A stretch of 64,000 nucleotides of DNA, from the NCBI RefSeq assembly GCF_014203125.1, contig NZ_JACHIH010000016.1, positions 1 through 64,000 of the forward strand, in the 5' to 3' direction. The DNA comes from Rhodopseudomonas rhenobacensis (GTDB taxonomy: Bacteria; Pseudomonadota; Alphaproteobacteria; Rhizobiales; Xanthobacteraceae). Each line of letters starts with the position of its first letter. Within the stretch, counting starts at the first letter, position 1. Positions 34,571-43,431 of this stretch are shown piece by piece. The translations under genes were made by a program, and so were the position numbers. The notes under the pieces were generated by a model, which worked only from the letters and a program-made list of their open reading frames with translations, was not told the DNA's origin and did not search any database.

Positions 34571-35267
34571 CGTCCATCAGCCGGGCGCGGTCGACGGCGT
34601 CCTTGGCGTTGCCGGTGAGCACCACGGCGCCGCGCTCCAGCGCGTAGAAGCGGTCGGCGACGCCGAGCGCGCCGTCGACATTCTGCTCCACCAGCAGGAT
34701 GATGGTGCCGGCCGCCTTCATTTCCTTGATGATGGCGAAGATGTCGGCGACGATCATCGGTGCGAGGCCCTCGCTCGGCTCGTCGATCAAGGCCAGACGC
34801 GGCTGGCCGACCATGATCCGCGCCATCGCCAGCATCTGCTGCTCGCCGCCGGACAGCGTGGTGCCGGCCTGCCGCCGCCGTTCGGCGAGCCGCGGCATCC
34901 GCTCGTAGATCAGCTCGATCTCGCGGTTTTGTTCGGCGCGGCTGCGACCCTTGCGCTGCATCAGGCCGAGCTTGAGATTTTCCTCGACGCTGAGGCCGGG
35001 AAAGATCCGGCGATCTTCCGGCACGAAGCCGACGCCGTGGTGGCAGACTTTATCTGCCGTCAAGCCATCGAGCCGCTGGCCGTCGAGCGTGATGGCGCCG
35101 CCGGAGGCGCCGACCCAGCCCGCCACCGCCTTCATCAGCGTGGTCTTGCCGACGCCGTTGCGGCCGAAGATGCCGATCACTTCGCCGGGCGCAGCTTCGA
35201 GCGAGACGCCCTGGATGATGTGCGACAGCCCGTAATGCACCTGAAGCTGATCGATGCTGAACATCAC
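34554..35267 (-). CDS. livF: Branched-chain-type ABC transporter ATP-binding protein
   Basis: 237 aa LivF-type ATPase. Walker A GRNGVGKTT, signature LSGGEQQML, Walker B LALIDEPSEGLAP and switch LLVEQNVDGA. It pairs with the LivG-type ATPase whose stop overlaps its start (ATGA). The HAAT family carries branched-chain amino acids but also aromatic and other carboxylates in this group of bacteria. Adjacent furan genes make furan acids a reasonable alternative cargo. Symbol reflects family, not proven substrate. Confidence 0.88.
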   Translation of the reverse strand: MMFSIDQLQVHYGLSHIIQGVSLEAAPGEVIGIFGRNGVGKTTLMKAVAGWVGASGGAITLDGQRLDGLTADKVCHHGVGFVPEDRRIFPGLSVEENLKLGLMQRKGRSRAEQNREIELIYERMPRLAERRRQAGTTLSGGEQQMLAMARIMVGQPRLALIDEPSEGLAPMIVADIFAIIKEMKAAGTIILLVEQNVDGALGVADRFYALERGAVVLTGNAKDAVDRARLMDVIAVL

Positions 35268-36004
35268 GCGTGCCCGAAATAAGCTGACTTCACCGCGGGA
35301 TCAGCCCGCACCACCGCCGGCGCGCCTTCGGCGAGCTTGCGGCCTTGATGCATCACCACGATGTGGTTGGAGATATCCATCACCACGCCGATGTCGTGCT
35401 CGATCAACAGAATGGTGACGTCGCGCGCCAGATCGCGGATCAGCGCGGCGGTGTCGGCGGTGTCGGAATGACTCATGCCCTGGGTCGGCTCATCCAGCAA
35501 CAGGATGCTGGGCTCGGTGGCGAGCGCCACCGCGATTTCGAGCCGGCGCTGTTCGCCGTGCGACAGCGCGCCCGCCAACTCGCCGGCTTTCGGCGCCAGC
35601 GCGAAGCGTTCGACCAGTTCATGCACCCGCGCCAGCGCCCGCTCGCTGCGACGCACCGGCAGCAGGAAGCGTCCGGTGGTTTCGAGGCGCTGCGCCGCCA
35701 GCCGCAGGTTCTCGAACACGGTGAGCTCGAAGAACAGATTGGTGATCTGAAACGAGCGCCCCATTCCGGCGCGCTGCATCAGATAGGGCGGTCGTCCCGT
35801 CAGATCGACGCCGCGCAGCATCACCTTGCCGGAACTCGGCCGAATCATGCCACTGATCAGATTGAACAGCGTGGATTTGCCGGCGCCGTTGGGGCCGATG
35901 ATGGTGGTGATCGCATTCGATTCGGCGTCGAACGAGACGCCGTCGACGGCGCGGATGCCGCCGAAGCGGACGCCGAGCCCGCGGACTTCCAGCACCACGC
36001 TCAT
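35264..36004 (-). CDS. livG: Branched-chain-type ABC transporter ATP-binding protein
   Basis: 246 aa LivG-type ATPase. Walker A GPNGAGKST, signature LSHGEQRRLEIA (histidine in place of the second glycine position, common in LivG), Walker B ILLLDEPTQGMSH and switch LLIEHDIGVVMD. The C-terminal tail (LAEGAPAVVRADPAVKSAYFG) is the classic LivG ending. Overlaps both neighbours by four bases, showing tight translational coupling. Confidence 0.9.
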   Translation of the reverse strand: MSVVLEVRGLGVRFGGIRAVDGVSFDAESNAITTIIGPNGAGKSTLFNLISGMIRPSSGKVMLRGVDLTGRPPYLMQRAGMGRSFQITNLFFELTVFENLRLAAQRLETTGRFLLPVRRSERALARVHELVERFALAPKAGELAGALSHGEQRRLEIAVALATEPSILLLDEPTQGMSHSDTADTAALIRDLARDVTILLIEHDIGVVMDISNHIVVMHQGRKLAEGAPAVVRADPAVKSAYFGHA

Positions 36005-37038
36005 CGCTTGCCTCCGCGCAGCATGCGCTCGATCAGCGGCCGCACCACACCCATGATGCCCTTCGGCAGAAAGATCACCGTGGCCATGAACAGCAGCCCG
36101 ATCACGATCAGATGGTGTTCGGTCAACGAGCCGATCACCGATTTCAGCACGGTGAGGATCACGCCGCCGTACAGCGCGCCGGCGAGCGTGCCGACGCCGC
36201 CGATCACCACGGTGATCACCGCGTTGCCCGAGGTGGTGAAGAACAGCAGTTCCGGCGACACGAAGCCGCGCAGCATCGGATACAGCGCGCCGGACAACGA
36301 GGCGATCACCGCCGCCAGCACATAGGCCGACAGCCGCAGATTGCGGGTCGAGTAGCCGAGCGACGGCACCCGGCGCTCGTTGGCGCGCAGCGCCAGCAGC
36401 ACGCGGCCGAACGGCGTATCCAGGAGATAAGCGCAGACCGCGTAAAGCACGACGATGAAGCCGAGCGTGAACAGGAAGAACCCGGCCGGCGAATTCGACA
36501 TCACGGTGATCACGCCGAGGTCGATCGGCACCACCGGCACGCCGATCAGGCCGTCGGAGGCGCCGAGCGAACGGGTGTTGTAGACGGCGCGCGCGGCGAC
36601 CTGCGCCAACCCGAAGGTGACGAGGGCGAAGTACACGCCGCGGACCCGGTTGGCGATCAATCCGGCGAGAAAGCCGATCACCAGCGCGACCACCAGCGCG
36701 GCGGCCATCGCCGCCCAGAACGACGGCACTTCCTTCAGCACCACCGCGGAGACGTAAGCGCCGAGCCCGAAATACAACGCCTGGCCGAGCGACAACAGCC
36801 CGGTGTAGCCGAGCAGGATATCCACCGACAGCGCGAGGCCCGCGAAGATCAGCGCCTCGGTGCCGAGCCGCAGAAAGAACCTGTCGTCCTGGATCACGCC
36901 GACCGCGGCGAAGATCAACGCCGCGACCACGAACAGCGCGACCAGCACGTGGCTTGCCCGCATCGCCAGGCCGAGCCGATCGATCACCCGCTTCGGCCGC
37001 GCGGTCCCTTTGGCTTCAACAACGTTGATATCAACCAT
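36001..37038 (-). CDS. livM: Branched-chain-type ABC transporter permease
   Basis: 345 aa inner-membrane LivM-type permease with a ~25-residue cytoplasmic lead and roughly nine membrane spans. Family-specific segments include LLGYTGLLSLGQALYFGLGA and GVYFALVTFGLAQVAARAVY. It overlaps livG by four bases and livH by eight. Works with LivH to form the translocation channel. Confidence 0.9.
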   Translation of the reverse strand: MVDINVVEAKGTARPKRVIDRLGLAMRASHVLVALFVVAALIFAAVGVIQDDRFFLRLGTEALIFAGLALSVDILLGYTGLLSLGQALYFGLGAYVSAVVLKEVPSFWAAMAAALVVALVIGFLAGLIANRVRGVYFALVTFGLAQVAARAVYNTRSLGASDGLIGVPVVPIDLGVITVMSNSPAGFFLFTLGFIVVLYAVCAYLLDTPFGRVLLALRANERRVPSLGYSTRNLRLSAYVLAAVIASLSGALYPMLRGFVSPELLFFTTSGNAVITVVIGGVGTLAGALYGGVILTVLKSVIGSLTEHHLIVIGLLFMATVIFLPKGIMGVVRPLIERMLRGGKR

Positions 37039-37924
37039 GACCGAGCCGCCCGAACAGGCCCTGCGGCCGAAGCACCAGCACCAGCACCATGATGCTGAAC
37101 ACGATCGGATCGCTCCACACCGGCGACACCACGAGGCTGGAGAGCGCCTGGATCTGGGTGATCACCAGCCCGGCCACCACGGCACCGGCGATCGAGCCCA
37201 TGCCGCCGACGATCACCACGGTGAAGGCGAGGAAGATGAAGTCGCGGCCCATGGTCGGGAACACCGAATAGATCGGCGCCAGCAGCACGCCGGCGAGCCC
37301 GGCCAACGCCACCCCGAACGCAAAGGTGCCGGCGAACACCCGCTCCACCGGCACGCCGAGCGAGGCCGCCATGTTGCGGTCGAAGGCCGCGGCGCGCACC
37401 ATGGCGCCGAGCCTCGTTTTGTTGACCACGAGCGCCACCGCGATCACGATCGCAGCGCCAAGCCCGATCAGGAACATCCGATAGGTCGGCAGGATCACGC
37501 CCATCACCTCGACGGCGCCGGGGATCGGCGTCGCCGGGCGCTGCGTGGTCGGGCCGAACACCACCTTCAGCCCCTCCTCGAGCACGAGGCCGAGGCCGAA
37601 GGTCAACAGCAGCGTGGTGACGTGGCGGTCCGGCATGTTGAACACCCGCTGGATCAGCCCGCGCTCGACCACATAGCCGATCGGCATCATCAGCAGCGGC
37701 ACGATCACGATCAGCAGCCAGAAGCTCACGCCCGAGGCGCCGAGCGCCAGCGCCAGATAGGCGCCGAGCGCGTAGAACTCGCCATGCGCCATGTTGATGA
37801 CGTCGAGCAGGCCGAAGATGATGGTGAGGCCGAGCGCCACCAGCACCACCGCCATGCCGAGCGACAGCCCGGTCACCATCTGCGGCGCCAGCACGAACTG
37901 GATGTAGTCGAGAAACATCGTCAA
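37031..37924 (-). CDS. livH: Branched-chain-type ABC transporter permease
   Basis: 297 aa LivH-type permease. The N-terminal GLTIIFGLLDVINMAHGEFY and the later MGSIAGAVVAGLVITQIQAL are characteristic of the family. The start is ATG 37924 or 37918. It follows the binding-protein gene by 61 bases and overlaps livM. Confidence 0.9.
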   Translation of the reverse strand: MTMFLDYIQFVLAPQMVTGLSLGMAVVLVALGLTIIFGLLDVINMAHGEFYALGAYLALALGASGVSFWLLIVIVPLLMMPIGYVVERGLIQRVFNMPDRHVTTLLLTFGLGLVLEEGLKVVFGPTTQRPATPIPGAVEVMGVILPTYRMFLIGLGAAIVIAVALVVNKTRLGAMVRAAAFDRNMAASLGVPVERVFAGTFAFGVALAGLAGVLLAPIYSVFPTMGRDFIFLAFTVVIVGGMGSIAGAVVAGLVITQIQALSSLVVSPVWSDPIVFSIMVLVLVLRPQGLFGRLGHG

Positions 37925-37985
37925 CCGCCCTTACCGAACCGCCGCCGGACGCTGCCGGCGGCGAATGAGCTGCGCATCGTGGGGC

Positions 37986-39158
37986 TCAAAACCGCTTGCA
38001 ATCGTCGGGGCCGATGGCTTCTTCGCCCGAGACATTGCCGACGATCTTGAACTGGCCGCCGCTGACGCGGACCACATACATCGGCTGGATCGCCTGGTGA
38101 TCGCCGGCGCGCATGGTCTTCTTGCCCTGCGGCGTGGCCCATTCCAGCCCGCGCATCGCCTCGCGCACCTTGTCGGTGTCGGTGGACTTCGCCTTTTCGA
38201 CCGCAGCCTTGTAGAAATAGATCAGGCCGTAGCTGTCGGCGCCGTAGAGATCGGGGTCGGACTTGTTGGCGGCCTTGAAGGCGGCGACGAAGGTCTTGTT
38301 CTCCGGCGTATCGATCTGCGTCGAATAGCCGACGCCGGTGCCGAAGCCCTCGGCGGCAGCGCCGATCGCCGCGATGTTCTGCGAGGTCACGGTGCCCGAC
38401 GCACCGACCACCAGCAGGTCTTTCAGCAGGCCGAAATCCTGCATCTGGGTCAACAGCCGCACGGTGTCGTTGCCGGCGACCGAGGTGTAGAGCACCTCCG
38501 GGCGGGCCTGGCGCAGCTGCCCGAAATATTGCGTGAAGTCCTTGCTGTCGAGCGGCGCGAACACCTCGCCGGCCGGCGTGGCGCCGAGCGCTTCGACGGT
38601 CTTCTTGAAGGTCGCCACGGTGGAGCGGCCCATCTCGTAGTCGGGGCCGAGGAAATACACTTTGGCTTTGGGCTTCTGCTTGATCACCCAGGCGGCGAGC
38701 GCGGTGGATTGCTGGCCGGCGCGGGCGTTGACGCGGAATACGTTCGGCGAACATTTGTCGGTGGTGATGGAATCCGCGAACGACACCGTGGTGGCGATCA
38801 GCTTGCCGGCGCGCTCGGCGGTCTGCCCGACCGCCAGCGTCGAGCCGGAATTCACCGTGCCGGTGAGGAAATCCACCTTCTGCACGTCGAACAGTTTTTC
38901 AGCCTTCTGCACCGCAACCGACGGATTGGCTTCCTCGTCCTCGAAGATCAGCTGCACTTGGCGGCCCATGATGCCGCCGGCGGCGTTGACCTCGCTGGCG
39001 GCGAGCTCGAGACCCCAGCGCACCTGCTGGCCGATCGGCGTGTAGGTGCCGGACAAAGGCGTGACGACGCCGATCTTGATCGGATCGGCCGCGAATGCCG
39101 GCGCGGTCAGCGCCGTGGTGGCGCACAAGCTCGCCAGTATGAGTGTTGTCCTGATCAC
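37986..39158 (-). CDS. livK: Branched-chain-type ABC transporter substrate-binding protein
   Basis: 390 aa periplasmic binding protein with a clear Sec signal (TLILASLCATTALTAPAFA-A). The mature part begins DPIKIGVVTPLSGTYTPIGQ, the standard opening of the LivJ/LivK fold, and contains MGRQVQLIFEDEEANPSVA. Family members in Rhodopseudomonas bind aromatic acids as well as amino acids. First gene of the five-gene transporter operon and preceded by the motif shared with the hmfA promoter, so a furan acid ligand is a testable guess. Confidence 0.88.
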   Translation of the reverse strand: MIRTTLILASLCATTALTAPAFAADPIKIGVVTPLSGTYTPIGQQVRWGLELAASEVNAAGGIMGRQVQLIFEDEEANPSVAVQKAEKLFDVQKVDFLTGTVNSGSTLAVGQTAERAGKLIATTVSFADSITTDKCSPNVFRVNARAGQQSTALAAWVIKQKPKAKVYFLGPDYEMGRSTVATFKKTVEALGATPAGEVFAPLDSKDFTQYFGQLRQARPEVLYTSVAGNDTVRLLTQMQDFGLLKDLLVVGASGTVTSQNIAAIGAAAEGFGTGVGYSTQIDTPENKTFVAAFKAANKSDPDLYGADSYGLIYFYKAAVEKAKSTDTDKVREAMRGLEWATPQGKKTMRAGDHQAIQPMYVVRVSGGQFKIVGNVSGEEAIGPDDCKRF

Positions 39159-39664
39159 GTGCTCTCCTCCCGGTGAAGTGTCTTGGTGACTGCGGCACTC
39201 TGTCGGTGCTGCTTAGGGTCGGCGCGGCGTCGATGACCGCCGCATTGGTCGATCACCCCGCCACCATCGAAGACGTCTGCCGCGACGCTGCAGGCTTGCC
39301 GGGGCGACCCGCCAGGCCGATCTCGCGGCAAGCCGCGCAACAGCGTCGCTTTCGCAATGTTGTGAAAGAACCGGCAGAGCACAGCGATGCCGGTCGTTCT
39401 TACGACTTACCAAACGGTCTCAATATGTTCGCTGCGGTGCACGGCGGGGTGGCGGCCAATGGCGGACGGAGGCGCGGCAATCGGCCGAGGTCCGCGGCGG
39501 CGACGGCGGCTTGGCCGCGTCCACCAGGAACGCGCGCCGATTGCTCACAGACGCCCTTCAATCGGCTCAGAGCACTGCAAGCGATCTGCGATGGGGCAAC
39601 GCAAAGTGCTTGCAGCTGAGATAGGCCGCGCCGAGGCAACATCTGTCGCGCTTTTACAAGAGGA
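39159..39664. other. Gene-free stretch upstream of livK
   Basis: About 500 bases separate livK from the AlbA_2 gene. Short open frames here have no recognisable domains and overlap each other on both strands. The notable content is a GTCGT-N4-ACGAC inverted repeat at 39393-39406, directly followed by the 16-base motif shared with hmfA. The livK promoter must lie in this stretch. Confidence 0.6.
39407..39422 (-). promoter_or_regulatory. Candidate shared operator TTACCAAACGGTCTCA upstream of livK
   Basis: Matches 30313-30328 at 15 of 16 positions and in the same orientation relative to the downstream gene. It is ~250 bases before the livK start, further than the hmfA copy is from its gene, so if functional it implies a long leader or a distal site. 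Confidence 0.4.
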
Positions 39665-41128
39665 TTAGCTCGCCGATCCTGCCCAATAGGGTAGATACCG
39701 CGCGTTTCTTCGTCCTTGCCCCTCTTCTGCCGGGATTATTCGCCCAGATCGAACTAATTCTGAAATTACAGAAGAAACGGCCTGATATTCCTCGTCCGGC
39801 AAAGAAAAGCGCTCCCGAAGAGTGGAATTGCTCATATAGTTGTGCTGCATCCATCGTAGCACGCAATGGAAGAAACCGGCTCGTAGCTTCTCCTGTTTTG
39901 ACATTTCGCTGAATGGCCGAGGGCTAAACAGCACCACGCGCATTGAATTCTCTGAGGATACAAATTCGGGTGGTGGCAAATGCAAGCGCTCAACCTCTAT
40001 CATCGCTTTGTCAAGGCCACTGCCGCGCTCTTCGCAAAGGTTTAACTGCCTCATCATCATCGCGAGCTTTTCGTTTCTAGAACGCCTTTCGTCCAGTAAC
40101 CTGTCTGTGGCAATCAGACAGTTGCCGGGATTTGTGAATTCCACTCGGTCAGCATAGATTTCAACAAGAGGTCCGGCGCCCGTGATCGTCAAATCTTGGT
40201 GGATCATCGAGTTAGCGATGATCTCTCGAATTGCAATTTCTGGATACCGAGGCGTGTTACGTCTCACACCGTCGATATATCGCTCTTCTTTTGGTAAGTG
40301 TGCCATCAACCACTTCATCATATTCACAAAGCCCGCCGCATATCCCATACTCGCTTCGCGGCTTAGATCAGAACGGCTTTTGTCTCGTCCACTATAACTG
40401 ACGATGCGCATTGCCTTCCCCTGTATGGGAGGGAACTTAGTGACATCTTTCGCCAGAAGGATTGCACCCAAATTAGTGATGTCAAATTTGCCCTCTAGGT
40501 TATCTCGGACAAGACCACACCCTTCTAGCTTTCGAAGGATTTCATTATTGAGCGACGGAAGCGGTTCGTTTAGCAAACTGTAGAAAGCATCAATCTCAAG
40601 TAAAGCTAGAGCGCCTTCAGGACTCTGATTGGTCAGGGCTACTGCTTCCTCGAATTTTCGGCGACTAGTTGCCAGCCAAAGGGAGCGCTCATGGTTTGGG
40701 AAGTCAGCAAGCCTTTTCTTATTCTCGCCAATTCGAATGTACTCGATGCCAGCAAACCTTACCGGTCGATCATAGGTCGGCTCGATCGCCAAAATTGCGA
40801 ACTTCATACCGCCGCATTCGAAATCCAAGAATTCCATCATCAGCCGGGGCTCAATCACGCGGCTGATCCAGTTGGGGAAATTTTCCGCCCCTTTGCGAAG
40901 ATCAGCGAGCACAGTCGAGGTGCCCACTCTGGCTCCTGTCCCGTCTTCAACTCCGAAAACGAGGAACGCGCGGTCTTTCCCAGCAAGCATTGCTGAGTTC
41001 GACAGCGCCGAGACGTATTCGCCAATTTCCCCAACGTCCGAGAGGTTGCATTTGAATTCTAACCACTCGACCTCGCGGGGCTCTTTCAGGAGCCTTTCGA
41101 GGAGAGCGCAAGGATCGTCCACTGCCAT
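39665..41128 (-). CDS. AlbA_2 (Schlafen-type) DNA-binding domain protein with GHKL-like C-terminal domain
   Basis: 487 aa from ATG 41128 (AAGG seven bases upstream; a longer frame reaches 41197). The N-terminal ~130 residues are an AlbA_2 domain (EVEWLEFKCNLSDVGEIGEY, FLVFGVEDGTG). The middle and C-terminal part matches the ATP-binding module usually found with it (REIIANSMIHQDL, VEFTNPGNCL, NLCEERGSGLDKAM), ending in a winged-helix-like segment. Such proteins are called predicted regulators or helicase-like; some occur in defence islands. Base composition is visibly AT-richer than both neighbours and codon use is different, which indicates recent acquisition. Confidence 0.8.
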   Translation of the reverse strand: MAVDDPCALLERLLKEPREVEWLEFKCNLSDVGEIGEYVSALSNSAMLAGKDRAFLVFGVEDGTGARVGTSTVLADLRKGAENFPNWISRVIEPRLMMEFLDFECGGMKFAILAIEPTYDRPVRFAGIEYIRIGENKKRLADFPNHERSLWLATSRRKFEEAVALTNQSPEGALALLEIDAFYSLLNEPLPSLNNEILRKLEGCGLVRDNLEGKFDITNLGAILLAKDVTKFPPIQGKAMRIVSYSGRDKSRSDLSREASMGYAAGFVNMMKWLMAHLPKEERYIDGVRRNTPRYPEIAIREIIANSMIHQDLTITGAGPLVEIYADRVEFTNPGNCLIATDRLLDERRSRNEKLAMMMRQLNLCEERGSGLDKAMIEVERLHLPPPEFVSSENSMRVVLFSPRPFSEMSKQEKLRAGFFHCVLRWMQHNYMSNSTLRERFSLPDEEYQAVSSVISELVRSGRIIPAEEGQGRRNARYLPYWAGSAS

Positions 41129-41430
41129 CCGCGTACCTTCGTTAGACGTTTTATCCCCCTTATATCGAACTCCCAGGAGCGTCATGGAAAGGGACAAAAA
41201 ATTTTAATTGCTTTCAATGAGTTATCCAAATCCGATGCGGAATTCTTTATCCTTGTTTTGAGTGGATTCGGAAGTCGCCATCGCTGACGCAAGGTACTGC
41301 CGCGTGAGGCTCGTAGGACGAATTTTGGAAATTGGTAGGGCGGGGCAAGCCTGACGCAGGCCTAACCGACGCGAGCCTCGCCACGACCATGCCAGGGCAA
41401 AGGTATATCGTACTGGTAAAATTGGGAAAA
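41129..41430. other. AT-rich intergenic stretch between the AlbA_2 gene and tRNA-Phe
   Basis: The low-GC composition of the AlbA_2 gene continues to about 41330 and then gives way to host-like GC-rich sequence. No integrase, no inverted terminal repeats and no copy of the tRNA 3' end were found on either side of the AlbA_2 gene. Confidence 0.5.
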
Positions 41431-41506
41431 TGGTGCCCAGGGGCGGGATCGAACCACCGACACTGCGATTTTCAGTCGCATGCTCTACCAACTGAGCTAC
41501 CTGGGC
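41431..41506 (-). tRNA. tRNA-Phe (GAA)
   Basis: 76 bases including an encoded CCA. On the minus strand: acceptor GCCCAGG/CCTGGGC, D-arm with AGCTCAGTTGGTAGAGC, anticodon loop CTGAAAA giving anticodon GAA, T-arm GGTGG-TTCGATC-CCGCC. A single well-formed cloverleaf. Confidence 0.97.
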
Positions 41507-41729
41507 GCCGCCCCGGAACGTCCAGGGAGCGCCGGGTTATAGTCAGGCCAGACAGCGCTGTCCACCCGCCCGACGTCGATTTACGCAGTGAAAAATTCTG
41601 GCTGTTCAAGAGCCGTCCGGCGGCGCGGCCCATCCGCCCTGGCAAGGGAGGGGGGCCGGCTCACGATCCCCTGCCGCGGATCTCGATTCAGGGAAAAGCC
41701 ATGCTCGATCAAGATCTAGCGCACCGCGC

Positions 41730-41915
41730 TCAATCGGCGTCGTCGTCGTCGTCCTTGGCGGCCGGGATGCTGTAGGAATTCGACAGCCAGCGGTTGAGGT
41801 CGACGTCGCGGCAGCGCTCGGAGCAGAACGGCCGCGAGGCCTCGGTGGCCGGCTTGCCGCAGATCGGGCAGCGCTTCTCCGGCTTGGCCGCCTTGGCCGG
41901 CTTCTCAGCTGGCAT
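41730..41915 (-). CDS. yacG: DNA gyrase inhibitor YacG
   Basis: 61 aa zinc-finger protein. The four zinc cysteines are in CPICGKPA and FCSERC, followed by [16 protein letters not shown], all hallmarks of YacG. In E. coli YacG binds GyrB and inhibits DNA gyrase. The acidic tail KDDDDDAD is common in alphaproteobacterial members. Its start lies inside the 3' end of maf (11-base overlap), the usual maf-yacG order in this group. Confidence 0.93.
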   Translation of the reverse strand: MPAEKPAKAAKPEKRCPICGKPATEASRPFCSERCRDVDLNRWLSNSYSIPAAKDDDDDAD

Positions 41916-42528
41916 TGAGCCAACCGGCGCGAATCGGGAAGCCCTCGCCGCCGAGCAGCGAGATGGTCTCGTACAAAGGCAGCCCGACGATGTTGGTATA
42001 GGAGCCGACGATCTTGACCACGAAGGTGCCGGCGATGCCCTGCACCGCGTAGCCGCCGGCCTTGCCGCGCCACTCGCCGCAGCCGACATAGGCCGCGATG
42101 TCGTCCTCGTTGAGCCGCTTGAACCGCACTTTGGTCTCGATCAGGCGCTGCCGGAAGCTTTCCTTCGGCGTCACCAGGCAGATCGCGGTGTAGACCCGGT
42201 GGTTGCGGCCAGAGAGCAGCCGCAGGCACTGCGAGGCCTCGTCGACCAATTCGGCCTTCGGCAGGATGCGGCGGCCGACCGCCACCACGGTGTCGGCGGC
42301 GAGCACGAAAGAGCCGCGCAAATCGTCGTCGAGCTGCACCGATTTCAGCGCCGCCTCGGCCTTGGCGCGGGCCAGGCGATTGGCGCAGGAACGCGGCAAT
42401 TCGCCCCGCGTCGGGGTCTCGTCGATGTCGGCCGGACGCAGCGCGTCGGGCTCGATGCCGGCCTGGTTGAGCAGGGCGAGCCGCCGCGGCGAGCCGGAGG
42501 CGAGAACGAATTTGGGACGGCCGAGCAT
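41905..42528 (-). CDS. maf: Maf family nucleotide pyrophosphatase
   Basis: 207 aa from ATG 42528. Maf proteins hydrolyse non-canonical nucleoside triphosphates, and some act at septum formation. Motifs: [19 protein letters not shown] at the N-terminus, AADTVVAVG, and [19 protein letters not shown] with the conserved glutamine-glycine region. Upstream in-frame codons run into the repeat region and are rejected. Overlaps yacG. Confidence 0.93.
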   Translation of the reverse strand: MLGRPKFVLASGSPRRLALLNQAGIEPDALRPADIDETPTRGELPRSCANRLARAKAEAALKSVQLDDDLRGSFVLAADTVVAVGRRILPKAELVDEASQCLRLLSGRNHRVYTAICLVTPKESFRQRLIETKVRFKRLNEDDIAAYVGCGEWRGKAGGYAVQGIAGTFVVKIVGSYTNIVGLPLYETISLLGGEGFPIRAGWLNAS

Positions 42529-42897
42529 GCGGGGATTTTCGGGGCTGGAGGGGTGCGCGCGGAACCTATCGGATGCGTCCGGCTTCGACAACCGCGCAGG
42601 GAGAGTTTCGCCGCGGCGACGCATCAAGCCGCCGTGTCCCGGGCGTGGAGCAGCGCGGCTTCGCGCTGGTCCGCAGAACCGGGACCGTTACGAATGCTGG
42701 CTCTCGGGGTGCCCATCGCGAAGACTGCGGTCCGTCACGGCCCCGGATCTGCAGCGCACCACGCCGCAAGCGCGGCGTAGTGCACTGCGTCCGGGGCACG
42801 TTGGGGAGAGGCCACAAGCGCGGCGCGTTGCACTGCGTCCGGGGCACGTGCGTTGAGAGGCCGCAGCGCGGCGTTATGCGCGGCGTCGAAGGCCGCC
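42529..42897. other. Gene-free stretch with tandem repeats upstream of maf
   Basis: No supported gene. The proximal part must hold the maf promoter. The distal part contains the ~48-base tandem repeats at 42767-42880. Open frames across it on both strands are compositional and lack domains. Confidence 0.55.
42767..42880. repeat. ~48-base tandem repeat, about 2.4 copies
   Basis: Unit starting CAAGCGCGGCG and containing CACTGCGTCCGGGGCACG begins at 42767 and 42815, with a diverged partial third copy from 42864. The copies are nearly identical outside a 5-base block. Function unknown; it lies between the phosphatase gene and maf. Confidence 0.75.
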
Positions 42898-43365
42898 TCA
42901 CTCATTCCCCAGGCCATGGCGGCCGAATCGTTTGCGGATGTGCGCGCGCAGGCCGTCGCGGACCTCGCGATAGGCCTGCAGCCGCTGCTCGCGGTTGCCG
43001 TCGAGCCCGGTGGGGTCCGCGGTCGGCCAGTATTCGACCTCGACGGCGTGGGTGCGGGTCAGTTCCAGCGCCTTGTGGTGCGCCTCCGGCGACAGCGTGA
43101 TGATCAGGTCGAAGTTCAGTCCCTCGTAATCATCGAGCTCGTCGATGGTGGTGGGCTTGTGCTTGGTGATGTCCTCGCCGAGCTCGGCCATCGCCGCCAC
43201 CGCGAACGGATCGAGCTCCTGCTTCTTCACCCCGGCGGAGCGCACATACATGGTGCGCGGCGCGATCTGCCGCAGCAGGCTCTCCGCCATCGGCGAGCGC
43301 ACGGCGTTCATCCCGCAGGCGAACAGTACGGCTTGCGGATGGCGCGACCGCGCCGGGGCCGGCAT
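42898..43365 (-). CDS. Low-molecular-weight protein tyrosine phosphatase family protein
   Basis: 155 aa. The P-loop signature CX5RS is present near the N-terminus as FACGMNAVRSPMAE, and the general-acid aspartate region is likely EYWPTADPTG. Members are cytoplasmic phosphatases or arsenate reductases; no extra reductase cysteines are evident, so phosphatase is preferred. The order phosphatase-UPF0262-hisD is conserved in Rhizobiales, but what it dephosphorylates is unknown. Confidence 0.87.
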   Translation of the reverse strand: MPAPARSRHPQAVLFACGMNAVRSPMAESLLRQIAPRTMYVRSAGVKKQELDPFAVAAMAELGEDITKHKPTTIDELDDYEGLNFDLIITLSPEAHHKALELTRTHAVEVEYWPTADPTGLDGNREQRLQAYREVRDGLRAHIRKRFGRHGLGNE

Positions 43366-43431
43366 CGGCTATATCCGCAGGATGGCGCGCGGGCGAAGGC
43401 TCGATCCAAGCCCGCACGCGGCGTTCATCGC

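Noticed and set aside
39173-39619. 148-codon open frame in the livK upstream region
   Set aside because: No domain, low-complexity arginine/alanine content and overlap with several equally open frames on both strands; treated as non-coding.
41222-41491. Short open frame across tRNA-Phe
   Set aside because: It reads through the tRNA gene and has no homology-like features.
39159-41506. Integrative element bounded by a tRNA-Phe attachment site
   Set aside because: The AT-rich AlbA_2 gene suggests acquisition, but no integrase and no repeat of the tRNA 3' end was found on the other side, so element boundaries cannot be claimed.
42898-43365. Arsenate reductase
   Set aside because: The CX5RS loop is shared by phosphatases and arsenate reductases, but no additional redox cysteines or ars genes are nearby.
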